A stretch of 64,000 nt of DNA from Humidesulfovibrio mexicanus (GTDB taxonomy: Bacteria > Desulfobacterota > Desulfovibrionia > Desulfovibrionales > Desulfovibrionaceae). How positions within the stretch are numbered: position 1 is the first letter of the stretch; each line of letters starts with the position of its first letter. A program made the translations under genes and the position numbers. The notes under the pieces are model-generated. The model worked only from the letters and a program-made list of their open reading frames with translations. It was not told where the DNA came from and did not search any database. The stretch covers positions 1-64,000 of the forward strand of contig NZ_FZOC01000011.1 in the NCBI RefSeq assembly GCF_900188225.1. The letters run 5' to 3'. This document shows, piece by piece, positions 1 to 9,669 of this stretch.

Positions 1-56
1 CGGTTGGTTGACCGTGTCAGGCCGGTTCAGGTGGCATGAGGATTTGACACGGCAAA

Positions 57-96
57 GATGAAGGGGCTTGCCTTTGCGGAGGCAAGCCCCTTCATC
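57..96. repeat. Perfect 16-bp inverted repeat, possible terminator
   Basis: Arms at 57-72 and 81-96 are exact reverse complements around an 8-nt loop (73-80). The stem lies 45 nt beyond the stop of the leftward membrane-protein gene, where a terminator is expected. No clear T-run follows on either strand, so it may be a Rho-independent terminator of weak type or another structured element. Confidence 0.55.
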
Positions 97-141
97 TGGA
101 CAGCGGGGCGGTTCCATAAGCACAAGTAGATGGGGCCCGCG

Positions 142-636
142 TTATGATTGTTCTCCTTGGCCATTCAAGCGAGGAGGCATGCGAACGCCTTTGAGCCAAA
201 AGGACAACAGACCGCCCAAGAGGAGGCAGATGTCTGCGGACAAGTACATTTTGAAGCTCCGCACGACCCAATACATGGGGAATTCCGTTGGCGTTCCGGC
301 CACCCAAGCGGCCTGAAGCCACTGCATCACAAGAAAGAGCCACAGCAGGACTGTGACTGTAAGGGCAGCAGTTCCTGCGCGTCGTTTCAGGATTGAAATT
401 CGCGCTCCACCTTGATCCCCCCTCCGCCAGAGCAGCCAAAACAGGCAAAGACATGCTGGGCCGGCTAGAAAGGCAAAGCCTTCGAGCGCTTTCGGGAGTT
501 GGCGCGCGGCATCCGGTGGCCAAGTTGTTATGGTCCAGAGCCATGAGTGGACCAGCGCTTTGACCAGCAGGGTTACCCCCAATACCACTAACGGCAACCA
601 TCGTTTCATCGTGTTCACCCTGTTGGACGGCCTCAT
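142..636 (-). CDS. Four-helix membrane protein, putative immunity protein of the adjacent Rhs toxin
   Basis: A 164-residue protein of no recognised family. Four hydrophobic segments are visible at about residues 14-33, 50-70, 90-107 and 133-151, with a polar tail, so it should be an inner-membrane protein. The start at 636 is preceded by AGGAG with 6-nt spacing; a second possible ATG lies at 609 with a poorer site. The gene begins 3 nt after the stop of the upstream rhs gene, and its ribosome-binding site lies across the end of that gene. A small gene placed directly after an Rhs C-terminal domain is the classical position of an immunity gene. The immunity role is inferred from position only. 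Confidence 0.7.
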   Translation of the reverse strand: MRPSNRVNTMKRWLPLVVLGVTLLVKALVHSWLWTITTWPPDAARQLPKALEGFAFLAGPACLCLFWLLWRRGDQGGARISILKRRAGTAALTVTVLLWLFLVMQWLQAAWVAGTPTEFPMYWVVRSFKMYLSADICLLLGGLLSFWLKGVRMPPRLNGQGEQS

Positions 637-639
637 CTG

Positions 640-1884
640 CTACTCCTGGTCTGTGCGGCAGTAGTCAAGGACGTCTCGTGCCTGCTCGTGGCAATCGTTC
701 GCGCCAGGCACCCATATCCCGGAAGGGGTGCCGGGCTTGATCAGCTTGTTGACGCAATTTTCATCAACGTTTGGTACGGGCCAGCATTCAGCGTTTGGCG
801 CCTTGGATTGCCCTGTATGGTCAGTCCACTCCGTATCGACGAATAACCCGCCAGAATCGCCATTGCGCCCGGGGACACCTCTCCCGACTTCTCCCTGGCC
901 GGATTCATATGTGTCTGTCTTGAGCCAATGGTGCGGAATTCCCGTCCACTGAAATCCAGGGATTTCGTTTGGGCGCTCGCAGAACTGCACCTCCAGCCCC
1001 CACGCATCCACCCGGTTCACCGGATCATCGACGCAGTAGCCGTACCAGTCGCTGTCGCCGCCCTTTGCGCCCATGGGGTCAAGGGCGGTGAAGCGGCCGG
1101 TGTCGGCGTCGTAGTCGCGCCAGACGAAGCGCGTCAGGCCGGTGTCGGCGTCAAAGAGCCCGCCTGCGAAGCCGATGGGCAGGCGCACCACATCGCCCCG
1201 GACCTGCAACAGGTTGCCGAAGCTGTCGTATTGCATCGTCTGTACAACATGGCCATCTGTTGTGGCAAGGGCCAGGGGCGTGCCGACCTGATCGCAGAGC
1301 AGCAGGTACGAGTCGTCGCCGTTCGTCACGCCAACGGGCGTGCGGCCCTCATGGTACGCCAGCCTCCACCACTCGCGTCCGTCATGGAATTCCGTGAGCC
1401 GCAGCGGGTCCAGCCACTGGTAGGCCTCGACGACCCGCCCGTTTACACGCTTCTGCGTCCGCTGGCCCTTGGTGTCGTAAGCGTAGTCGATACGCCGCCC
1501 ATCCGGCAGGTCCACGCGCAGCAACAGGCCCGAGGGTTCGTACAGGTAGCGCGTCTCCTCGTCGCCAACCATCCGCAGATTCCTGAAGCCCGCGCGATCG
1601 TGGCCGTATTGAACGGTTCCGGTCTGCCCCAACCGGTTGCCCAGGCTGTAGCTGTAGCGCCGCTCGCCGCGGAAACGTTGCGGGTTGATGTCGGCAAGGC
1701 GACGGCCCTCGCCGTCGTACTGGTAGGACTCCAGCAGGCCGCCGGAGCCATCGGTGACGCGGGCGAGGCGACCTGCGGAATCGTAGGCATAGCGCCGGAT
1801 TTCGGACTCGCCCCCGAGGTTCAGGGTGCGTTCTGCGATGCGGCCGCGTTCATCGCGCCGCACTGAAATAGAAGGGGAGGACAT
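640..1884 (-). CDS. Orphan Rhs-core protein with variable C-terminal (putative toxin) domain
   Basis: A 414-residue protein. Residues about 20-235 carry YD/Rhs-type repeats and residues about 235-297 the Rhs-associated core, with GLFDADTGLTRF, YDADTGRFTALDP and NRVDAWGL. After the core boundary the sequence changes to an unrelated 117-residue domain containing PHHWLKT (His 318/319) and PGANDCHEQA (Cys 398). The start at 1884 has AAGGAG five bases upstream; an earlier in-frame ATG at 1926 lacks a site. No signal peptide, PAAR, VgrG or long N-terminal shell is present, so this is a short orphan core rather than a full Rhs toxin. The C-terminal domain may be a permuted papain-like (LRAT/NlpC-like) hydrolase, a guess from His-then-Cys order. 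Confidence 0.85.
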   Translation of the reverse strand: MSSPSISVRRDERGRIAERTLNLGGESEIRRYAYDSAGRLARVTDGSGGLLESYQYDGEGRRLADINPQRFRGERRYSYSLGNRLGQTGTVQYGHDRAGFRNLRMVGDEETRYLYEPSGLLLRVDLPDGRRIDYAYDTKGQRTQKRVNGRVVEAYQWLDPLRLTEFHDGREWWRLAYHEGRTPVGVTNGDDSYLLLCDQVGTPLALATTDGHVVQTMQYDSFGNLLQVRGDVVRLPIGFAGGLFDADTGLTRFVWRDYDADTGRFTALDPMGAKGGDSDWYGYCVDDPVNRVDAWGLEVQFCERPNEIPGFQWTGIPHHWLKTDTYESGQGEVGRGVPGRNGDSGGLFVDTEWTDHTGQSKAPNAECWPVPNVDENCVNKLIKPGTPSGIWVPGANDCHEQARDVLDYCRTDQE

Positions 1885-2190
1885 GGCTGCTCCTTGCGTT
1901 TGCGCGCCAGGCAAGATGCCCGGCACAAATTACGCAAGCATAGCATGGGGTTTGGGGGGTGGACAAAAATACCCCGTTTTTGGCCGGTAAAAGGACAAAA
2001 ATAGCGGGTTGACAGGGTTTGAGGGGAGCGCGTGGAGTAGCACAACTCCGGCCCGTGTTCTCAAATCGTATGCCCGGAATTCTCAGCTTGAATGCGCGGT
2101 TGCATGGGCCGGTCAGTGCCGAATCGCGCGCAGTTGTTCACGACTGTTTCACCCCGCCCACAAAATGTAGTGCAAAGATGTAGTGCAGCA
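1885..2190. other. Intergenic region between rhs and tRNA-Ala, no gene seen
   Basis: About 300 nt without a convincing reading frame. It holds the GGACAAAAATA direct repeats (1961-2003) and a second short direct repeat, TGTAGTGCA at 2166-2174 and 2179-2187. The stretch is visibly less GC-rich than the flanking genes. Such repeats beside a tRNA 3' end can be remnants of integration or operator sites; nothing here proves either. Confidence 0.5.
1961..2003. repeat. Direct repeat GGACAAAAATA, 32-bp period, upstream of rhs
   Basis: GGACAAAAATA occurs at 1961-1971 and again at 1993-2003, exactly 32 bp apart (about three helical turns), 77-119 nt upstream of the rhs start. Same-face spacing suggests a regulator binding as two units, or a transposon/integrase end. 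Function unknown. Confidence 0.6.
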
Positions 2191-2226
2191 AAGAAAAAGG
2201 GTTTGCGAATCGCTTCGCAAACCCTT
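2191..2226 (-). terminator. Rho-independent terminator of tRNA-Ala
   Basis: A 13-bp perfect stem (2197-2209 with 2214-2226, loop TCGC) is followed on the minus strand by TTTTTCTTT. It lies 8 nt beyond the tRNA 3' end. Confidence 0.9.
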
Positions 2227-2234
2227 GATTTCTC

Positions 2235-2310
<76 letters not shown>

Positions 2311-2327
2311 ACGGCGTTGGGAAGCAC

Positions 2328-2357
2328 TGTCTAGCCAAAGGCGCGGCCGGTTGTCAA
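2328..2357 (-). promoter_or_regulatory. Promoter of tRNA-Ala
   Basis: On the minus strand TTGACA (2352-2357) is followed after 18 nt by TAGACA (2328-2333). The predicted transcription start lies about 10 nt before the tRNA 5' end. Confidence 0.65.
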
Positions 2358-2501
2358 CCGAAATTTCTATCCTTCGGCACGTGAATTCTCCTGCTCACCA
2401 TGTTGCAAATGACGGAGAAGACGCATAATTCACAAGACAGTATGCAAAGCCTGAAAAAAGCCCAGATTTGCCGCATCACCACCACTCCAGGAGGACAGTC
2501 C

Positions 2502-4286
2502 ATGCCGATGCACAAAGCGCCTTCACTTTCGAAGCTTGCCTGGCAGCTTGCTTGTGCCCTGGTTTTGACAACGGCCCTTGCCGCCCAGGCCCTGGCCTGC
2601 ACCACCACCATTGTTGGCAAGAAGGCCTCGGCCGACGGCTCGGTCATGGTCTCCCACTCCGACGACGGCCTAAACGACGCCCGCCTGGTCTACGTGCCCG
2701 CCAAGGACCACGCGCCGGGCTCCATGCGACCGGTGTACTACTCGCACTGCTCGCTGGACTTCAAGCCCCAGTGGGGCGGCACGGTGAGCCACCGCATCGT
2801 GGACGGCGGCCGCGCCCCGGCCTACGCAACCGGCCCCCGGCCCGGCATGTCCGGCGACCCCAGGAGCGTTCCCCTGGGCTTCATCCCCCAGGTGGCCCAC
2901 ACCTACGCGTATTTCGACGCCAACTACGGCATCATGAACGAGCACCAGCTGTCCATCGGCGAGTGCACGGACAAGGCCAAGGTGGACGCCGAGCCCGAAC
3001 CGGGCAAGCGCATCTTCTACTCGGCCGAGCTTTCCCGCGTGGCGCTGGAGCGCTGCAAGACCGCCCGCGAGGCGGTGAAGCTCATGGGCGAGCTCATCGA
3101 GAAGTACGGCTACTACGGCACGGGCGAAACCCTGCTTGTGGCCGATCCCAACGAAGGCTGGGTGATGGAGATGTGCGCCTACGACAAGGACGGCACCTCC
3201 GGCGTGTGGGTGGCGCAGCGCGTGCCCGACGACCAGTTCTTTGTTGCCGCCAACCAGTTCCGCATTCGCGACGTACGCAAAGGCGCGAGCGACATGATGT
3301 TTTCGGCCAACATCTTCAAGGTCGCCCAGGAAAAGGGCTGGTGGAAGCCCGCCGATGGCCCGCTGGACTGGACCAAGGTGTACGGCGACGGCGAGTACCA
3401 TCACCCGTACTACTCCCTGCGCCGCGTGTGGCGCGCCCAGTCCCTGGTGGCTCCCTCCCGCAAGCTCTCCCCCTGGGCGGAGGACGCCTTCACCCGCAGC
3501 TACCCCTTCAGCATCAAGCCCGACCAGAAGCTTGACGTGAAAGACATCTTCGCCATTCACCGCGACAACTACGAAGGAACGGAGTTCGACCTGACCAAGG
3601 GCCTGGCCGCCGGTCCCTTCGGCGACCCCGGCCGCTTCGAGGGCGGAGCCGAAGGCCTGGCCAACAAGGAGGGCCAGCTCTCCGACGTGAAGGGCGAGTT
3701 CGAGCGCCCGCTGAACATCTACCGCTGCGTATACGCCTACGTGAACCAGTCGCGCTCCTGGCTGCCCGCCGCCATCGGCGGCGTCACATGGTTCGGCCCG
3801 GACCGCCCGGCCACGGCGGTGCTCATGCCCTTCTACGCCGGGGCCCTGGACCTGCCCCGCGCCATCCAGACCAGCGACATCCTGAAGCTGGACCGCGGCA
3901 GCATGTGGACGGCCTTCAACTACGTGGCCAACCAGGCCCAGATCAAATACCAGTATATGATCAAGGACATTCGCACCCTGCGCGACAAGCACGAGGCGCG
4001 CTTCTTCGGCACCCAGAAGGCCATTGAGGAGACAGCGCTCTCGCTGTGGAAGAAGGGCGATCAGAACGCCGCGCGGCTGCTGCTCACCGAGCGCTCCAAC
4101 CTCTTCGCCGCCAACGTGCTGGCCGACTGGTGGGAGCTCTCCGAACAGCTCTACATCCGCTACAACGACGGCTACTTCAACACTCCGGACAACATCGCCC
4201 AGCCCGTGTTCTACCCCGCGTGGTGGCTCAAGCAGGTGGGCTACGAGCAAGGCCCCACCACCTACGCCAAGCCGGTCAAGAAGTAA
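2502..4286 (+). CDS. Secreted C69-family dipeptidase
   Basis: A 594-residue Ntn-hydrolase of peptidase family C69, which cleaves dipeptides or short peptides. The start at 2502 follows AGGAGGACAGTCC; upstream in-frame starts would bury the signal peptide. Residues 1-32 form a signal peptide ending AQALA, and cleavage would directly expose Cys33 (CTTTIVGKKAS) as the N-terminal nucleophile, which this family needs. The following ADGSVMVSHSDDG motif and long mixed body match the family, and the length is normal. It stands alone as a single gene with a strong terminator and probably acts in the periplasm. Confidence 0.9.
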   Translation: MPMHKAPSLSKLAWQLACALVLTTALAAQALACTTTIVGKKASADGSVMVSHSDDGLNDARLVYVPAKDHAPGSMRPVYYSHCSLDFKPQWGGTVSHRIVDGGRAPAYATGPRPGMSGDPRSVPLGFIPQVAHTYAYFDANYGIMNEHQLSIGECTDKAKVDAEPEPGKRIFYSAELSRVALERCKTAREAVKLMGELIEKYGYYGTGETLLVADPNEGWVMEMCAYDKDGTSGVWVAQRVPDDQFFVAANQFRIRDVRKGASDMMFSANIFKVAQEKGWWKPADGPLDWTKVYGDGEYHHPYYSLRRVWRAQSLVAPSRKLSPWAEDAFTRSYPFSIKPDQKLDVKDIFAIHRDNYEGTEFDLTKGLAAGPFGDPGRFEGGAEGLANKEGQLSDVKGEFERPLNIYRCVYAYVNQSRSWLPAAIGGVTWFGPDRPATAVLMPFYAGALDLPRAIQTSDILKLDRGSMWTAFNYVANQAQIKYQYMIKDIRTLRDKHEARFFGTQKAIEETALSLWKKGDQNAARLLLTERSNLFAANVLADWWELSEQLYIRYNDGYFNTPDNIAQPVFYPAWWLKQVGYEQGPTTYAKPVKK

Positions 4287-4311
4287 CCGGCAGACCCAAA
4301 ACACCGACACA

Positions 4312-4341
4312 GGGCCGGGGGAGCGATTCCCCGGCCCTTTT
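4312..4341 (+). terminator. Terminator of the C69 dipeptidase gene
   Basis: GGGCCGGGG (4312-4320) pairs with CCCCGGCCC (4329-4337) around an 8-nt loop and is followed by TTTT, 25 nt after the stop codon. Confidence 0.9.
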
Positions 4342-4387
4342 GCTGTGCCCGTCCCCAATATTCATCAAGAGACATCGCGGCCGCCCC

Positions 4388-4416
4388 TGGACACGATACA
4401 TATTATACGATATCAA
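4388..4416 (+). promoter_or_regulatory. Possible promoter of the 118-residue unknown gene
   Basis: TGGACA (4388-4393) and TATCAA (4411-4416) are 17 nt apart in a locally AT-rich patch, about 55 nt before the start codon. The match to consensus is partial. Confidence 0.35.
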
Positions 4417-4470
4417 CTGGCATTACCCCGCGTCTTTCGACGCGGACAAGCTCCAACAAGGAGAACAGCC

Positions 4471-4827
4471 ATGACGCGCAATGTGGTCATCGCCATCAAC
4501 GGCGGGATGGTCGGCATCGACTTTTTGGCAGGCAGCCTCAGGGGATTCTTCCTTGGAGTCGGCCCAAACGCGGGTCTCACTGTCCGAGAGGCCATGCCAG
4601 GGCGTCTCGTGGCCGGAGACTGCAACCACGACTGGTTCCAGGCCGAAGTGGACGAGGCCGAGGGCGCAACGCCGCTCAGCGTACGCATCACGACCCCTGC
4701 CGACGCCTGGTGCAACTTCGCCCCGCTGGGGCTGCCCGGCTACCACATCGACCCCGGCAAGATTGTGGTGCTTACCTACGCCCGCAAGGAAGACGGCTGC
4801 CTGGAAATGCAGACCCAAGGGCTCTAA
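4471..4827 (+). CDS. Conserved-looking hypothetical protein, 118 residues
   Basis: I do not recognise the family. The ATG at 4471 is preceded by AAGGAG with good spacing and the gene has its own terminator upstream and a candidate promoter, so it is a real single-gene unit. The protein has no signal peptide or membrane segment. Notable features are a Gly-rich start (AINGGMVGIDFLAGS), GDCNHDWF, and single cysteines in the middle (WCNFAPLG) and near the end (DGCLEMQ). The composition suggests a small compact cytoplasmic domain, but no function can be assigned. Confidence 0.75.
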   Translation: MTRNVVIAINGGMVGIDFLAGSLRGFFLGVGPNAGLTVREAMPGRLVAGDCNHDWFQAEVDEAEGATPLSVRITTPADAWCNFAPLGLPGYHIDPGKIVVLTYARKEDGCLEMQTQGL

Positions 4828-4926
4828 GCCTGCACGAAACCGGGACGCCTCTCGATCTTCGCTAAAGGGGCGGCCTCACGGCGTGCGCTCCCCTCCAGCG
4901 GGGGACAGCGCCCTGTCCGGGCGGGA

Positions 4927-6399
4927 CTACCGCCCGGCTGCGCGCACGCGCTTCTGGTGAATGTCGTAGCTCAGGCTGTAGGCGATGGCGTAGGCGCGAA
5001 CGTTGCGCACGTAGGCCACGGTGGCCTGCAAACCGCTCTGCAGGGCCGCGCGCTCCACGCTGCCGAACCAGACGTTGGGGTCCAGGCCCTGGACGCGGGC
5101 CTGCTGCCGCAGCCTGCGGATGCGCGCAGGACCGGCGTTGTAGGAGGCCAGGGCGAAGTAGAAGCGCTGTTCCTCGTCCAGCCCGTCGGGCCCGATCTCC
5201 TGGTCGCGCAGGTGGCCCATGTAGCGCGTGCCCGCGTGGATGTTCTCTGGCGCGGGGCGAATGTCGCGGAAGCCCAGAGCAGCGCCCGTGCTGGGCAACA
5301 CCTGCATCACGCCCACGGCCCCCATGTGGCTGCGGACGCTGTTGTCCAGGCCGGACTCCTGGAAGCCCTGGGCCATCAGGTGCAGCCAGTCGAAGCCGTA
5401 CTCCTCGCTGCGGCGCTTGAACTCCGGCACGTATTGCGCCGTCTTGGGGGACAGGAAGGGATTCTGGATCCACCGCATCCCGGCCTGGGACGCCGGAAAA
5501 TTCTTGTGGAACAGGGCGGTCTGCCGCTTGGCGCTCTGGCGCAAAGCCGTGTTGGCTGCGGCCAGAAGCAGGGGGTTGTCCTTGCGCACCGCCCAGGCGA
5601 TGCGCCCGCCGTGGGTGGCCTGGGCCTGGGGGAACACGGCCAGCCCCGGCAGCACTCCGGCCCAAAGCCGGGCCACGTGCTCGTCGGCCAGCACGTTGTC
5701 CACCAGCCCGGCGGAAAGCATCTCCAGCAAATTTTCAACGTCAAGGACGTGGTCGGCCTCCACCACGGTCATGGGGGGCAGGCCCCGGCGCTCGAAATCC
5801 CGGCCGAGCATGGCCAAGTGTTCGGCGTGGCTGCTGCCCGCCGCCACGTGCAGCACGCGCCCGGAGAGGTCGTAGCGGCTCTTGACCGGCGGGGTGTCGG
5901 TCCGGGTGACCAGCACATCGCGCACGTCGCGGAAACAGGGCTCGGTGAAGGCCACCAGCTGCTCGCGCGCCGGAGTGATGGTGAGCCCGGCGGCGGCGAT
6001 GTCGCCCCGGCCCTCCAGAAGGGCCGGAATGAGCTCGTCCAGCAACACGGGCACGAACAGCACGGAGACCTTTGGCTCGCCCTTCTTCCTCCCCTTGTTC
6101 AGGCTCTTTTCCAGCAGCAGGGTCAGGTCGTGCTCCAGCCCCTGGAAGCTGCCGTCCGGGGCCATGTAGAAATTGGTGCGGCTGGGCGTCACCAGCACGC
6201 GCACCTGCCCGCGCCGAAGCATCTCCGGCAGGTCGGCGGTGGAGGCGTGCAGGAACTGGACGGCCTGGGGAGCCTGGTCTTGCGCCCGTGCGACTTCTAG
6301 CGGCGGGCAAAGCGCCAGCACAGCAAGCAGCGCCAAGACCGGAAGGCAAAAAGCCGGGGAACGGCGTCCAAAGGCGCGAAAACGGCAGGGGGCGTCCAT
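4927..6399 (-). CDS. mltF: MltF-like membrane-bound lytic murein transglycosylase
   Basis: A 490-residue protein with the two-domain layout of MltF. After an N-terminal signal or anchor (hydrophobic about residues 17-35) comes a periplasmic solute-binding-like domain (about 65-295, with GDIAAAGLTITPAREQLVAFT). An SLT lysozyme-like domain then covers about 335-460. The catalytic glutamate is Glu348 in GFQESGLD, followed by GAVGVMQVLPSTG and YNAGPARI typical of family 1 transglycosylases. It cleaves peptidoglycan to 1,6-anhydro-muropeptides. Start 6399 was chosen to place the signal sequence first, although its ribosome-binding site is weak. It is transcribed divergently from the YfhO-like gene. 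Confidence 0.88.
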   Translation of the reverse strand: MDAPCRFRAFGRRSPAFCLPVLALLAVLALCPPLEVARAQDQAPQAVQFLHASTADLPEMLRRGQVRVLVTPSRTNFYMAPDGSFQGLEHDLTLLLEKSLNKGRKKGEPKVSVLFVPVLLDELIPALLEGRGDIAAAGLTITPAREQLVAFTEPCFRDVRDVLVTRTDTPPVKSRYDLSGRVLHVAAGSSHAEHLAMLGRDFERRGLPPMTVVEADHVLDVENLLEMLSAGLVDNVLADEHVARLWAGVLPGLAVFPQAQATHGGRIAWAVRKDNPLLLAAANTALRQSAKRQTALFHKNFPASQAGMRWIQNPFLSPKTAQYVPEFKRRSEEYGFDWLHLMAQGFQESGLDNSVRSHMGAVGVMQVLPSTGAALGFRDIRPAPENIHAGTRYMGHLRDQEIGPDGLDEEQRFYFALASYNAGPARIRRLRQQARVQGLDPNVWFGSVERAALQSGLQATVAYVRNVRAYAIAYSLSYDIHQKRVRAAGR

Positions 6400-6541
6400 G
6401 AGTCGTTGATAGCAAATTGCCCCAAAAAGCCAAGCCCTTTGGCCACCATCCGGCCAGAGCGCGTTGACAGGGGGCCGCACATGGGGCACTGCTCCCAAAG
6501 GGCGCTCTTCTCGTCGGCCCGCAACCAGCCAAGGATTCTTT

Positions 6542-8773
6542 GTGCCCGCACCCCTCCCCGACGCATCCGCGCCCTGCCCCTCCCGGACGGTCCACGCCCT
6601 CCAGGCCGCCCTGCCGCTGGCCTGCCTCGCCGCGGTGTTCCTGCTGGAACTTGCGCACGGCGTGTTCGTTCGGGCCGACGCCTTCCAGGCCTACTCCATG
6701 TTCAGCACCACCCTGGGCAACCTGCTGGCCGCGCGCGAGTTCCCCCAGTGGCTGCCGCTGGCCGCCTACGGAAGCCCGGCAGAGCCTTACATGCTGACCT
6801 TTCTTGGCCCGCTGCACCTGCTGGTCCTGCTGGCCGGGGCGGCCCTGAACCTCACGGACGCCTGGACCCTGTTCCTGCTGGCGACCTTTGCGGAGTCCGC
6901 CGTGCTGGTGCTCGGCTCGCAGCTGCTGGCGCGCGATCTCTACAAGTCCGGCTGGACGGCGGCTGCCGTGGCCTGCTGGGTGGCTGTGTCGGTGTACTGG
7001 TGCACGCAGATATTCTGGGCGCACCGGGTGCTGGTGTACGTGCCGCTGATGCTGCTCTTCGCCCTGCGGCTGCACCGCACCGGAGACCCGCGCCAGCTGC
7101 TGCGCTGCGCCCTGGCAGCGCTGCTGGCCCTGCCCGGCGGGCTGGCCTACATGGCCCCCATGTACGCCCTGCTGGGCTGCGTGCTGCTTGTGGCCCTGCG
7201 CGTGTTCGACCGCGCCTCGGGCGCGCCCCTGCGGCTGGAGCGCCCCGGCCCGGCGCTCATGGCCGAACTGGCCCTGGTGGCGGGCTTCGGCGCGCTGTAC
7301 TTCTTGCTGCTCGGCGGCGCCTTCGAGGGCCTGGGCTTCGCCTCACCCGACCGCGACGCGGCCACCGGCGCGGCCAGCCTGGACGTGTTCCTGCGTTACG
7401 GCGGCTCCGCGCTGCACACCCTGCCGGAGCTTGTCACCGGCACCTGGCGCGCGCACATCGAGTACCTCTTCTACCTGGGCGCCCCGGGCGTCGGCCTGCT
7501 GGCGTACGCCCTGTGGCGCGAGCGCTCCAGCGCGTTCCTGGCCCTGGGCGTCCTTTCCGCGGTGCTGCTGCTGCTGGCCCTGGGGCCGCACGGGGGCATC
7601 GGCTACGCGGCGTACTGGTTCCCCGGCATGAACCGCTTCCGGCACCTGTCCTTCCTGCTGCCGGTCTTGCGCCTGCTGCTCTTTTTCCTGGTCGGATACG
7701 GCCTGGACAGGCTGCTTGGGGCGGACCGGGACGAACGCCAGCGCGCCTTCGCCTGCCTCATGCTGGCCGGGGTGGTCATCCTGGCCCTCAAGCGGGTGCC
7801 CCCGTTTTCCATCACCGCGCCAGGCCTGGGCCGCTACGCACCGGAATTCGGCGTGACCCTGCTCCTGATTGCGCGCCTTGGCGTGGGCCTGGCCGGACGC
7901 CTGGCCACGGCAAGGCAACAGGCGCTTGGCCTGGCCCTGGGCCTGGGCGTTGCCCTGGCCGCCCTGCTGGACCTGGGCTGGGCGCAACACTTTCTGCTGC
8001 GCGACACCTACTCCCACTTTTCCAAGGCCGAGGTGCGCGACGTAGGCGGGGTGGACGCCACCCGGGCACGCCCGCCGCTGTTCTTCGCCGCCCGCCCGGC
8101 CAACCTGGAGGGCAACCCCAACGCGCGGGCCATGGTGGCCTTCGCCCTGCGCCAGCCGGTGAACAACTTCACCCTGCTGCAAATGGCCGGGGCGGACCCG
8201 GCCGCGCCCCTGTTCCGCATCGACTACGCCACTGCGGGCGTGCTCGCGCTGCTTGAACGCGCCGCGCCCGGCGCCCTGGCCCTGTCCAACGGACAACGCG
8301 ACCCGCAGCTGTTCCTGCACGCCTACCATTGGCGCGAAGCCCTGGCAAAGGACTGGTTCCGGCAAGCCGTGGGCTGCACGGCCAAGCTGACGGTCGAGGG
8401 GGCCGACGGCTCCCGGCGTGACGCCTCCGGCGAAATCACCCACTTTTCCGCCAACCGGCTGGCCCTTGCCGTGGACGCCGGGGGCGCGGGCGGTGCCCTC
8501 TACTATGCCGACGCCTTCCACCCCGGCTGGCGCGCGCTGGTGGATGGCCGCCCCACGCCGGTGGTTCTTGCGCGGGAGGCTTTCAAGGCCGTACCCCTTG
8601 CGCCGGGCAGACATTTGGTGGAGCTCTCCTTCTTCGACCCTGGTCGCGAATGGGCCAGACGCGGCCTGGCGCTTCTGGGGGCCATGGGCCTGGCCCACCT
8701 GCTGGCCTGCGCCCTGGCCCGGAGCGTACCGAACAGGGCCGAGGCCAAACGCAAAACGCCGATTCGCGCGTGA
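6542..8773 (+). CDS. YfhO-like polytopic membrane protein
   Basis: A 743-residue integral membrane protein with about twelve hydrophobic segments across the first 490 residues, followed by an extracytoplasmic domain and a final helix. The C-terminal part ([16 protein letters not shown], then [16 protein letters not shown]) is the hallmark of the YfhO family, linked to glycosylation of lipoteichoic acids or other surface glycans. The GTG at 6542 has AAGGA six bases upstream and is preferred over the open frame that begins at 6464. The substrate here is unknown. It precedes the MacB-like genes by 150 nt with no obvious terminator. Confidence 0.8.
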   Translation: MPAPLPDASAPCPSRTVHALQAALPLACLAAVFLLELAHGVFVRADAFQAYSMFSTTLGNLLAAREFPQWLPLAAYGSPAEPYMLTFLGPLHLLVLLAGAALNLTDAWTLFLLATFAESAVLVLGSQLLARDLYKSGWTAAAVACWVAVSVYWCTQIFWAHRVLVYVPLMLLFALRLHRTGDPRQLLRCALAALLALPGGLAYMAPMYALLGCVLLVALRVFDRASGAPLRLERPGPALMAELALVAGFGALYFLLLGGAFEGLGFASPDRDAATGAASLDVFLRYGGSALHTLPELVTGTWRAHIEYLFYLGAPGVGLLAYALWRERSSAFLALGVLSAVLLLLALGPHGGIGYAAYWFPGMNRFRHLSFLLPVLRLLLFFLVGYGLDRLLGADRDERQRAFACLMLAGVVILALKRVPPFSITAPGLGRYAPEFGVTLLLIARLGVGLAGRLATARQQALGLALGLGVALAALLDLGWAQHFLLRDTYSHFSKAEVRDVGGVDATRARPPLFFAARPANLEGNPNARAMVAFALRQPVNNFTLLQMAGADPAAPLFRIDYATAGVLALLERAAPGALALSNGQRDPQLFLHAYHWREALAKDWFRQAVGCTAKLTVEGADGSRRDASGEITHFSANRLALAVDAGGAGGALYYADAFHPGWRALVDGRPTPVVLAREAFKAVPLAPGRHLVELSFFDPGREWARRGLALLGAMGLAHLLACALARSVPNRAEAKRKTPIRA

Positions 8774-8924
8774 AACCTTTCGGCGTCACGGAACGTCTAA
8801 ACAGAGTCGTTTGCCGTGCCTTTCGGCGCGCAGGTTCACAGGCCCAAGCCAGCGCCGCGGGCCGACAGGACGGAACGCATCCCCTGAACCCCGGGGCTGG
8901 GGAAAACGGGTGGTGGATCACAGC

Positions 8925-9668
<744 letters not shown>

Positions 9669-9669
9669 C

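Noticed and set aside
640-1884. Full-length T6SS-type Rhs effector
   Set aside because: No N-terminal PAAR or long Rhs shell, no VgrG or T6SS genes; this is an orphan core.
2670-4358. Minus-strand open frame of 562 codons opposite the C69 dipeptidase gene
   Set aside because: Shadow of the real gene with no motif, signal or RBS.
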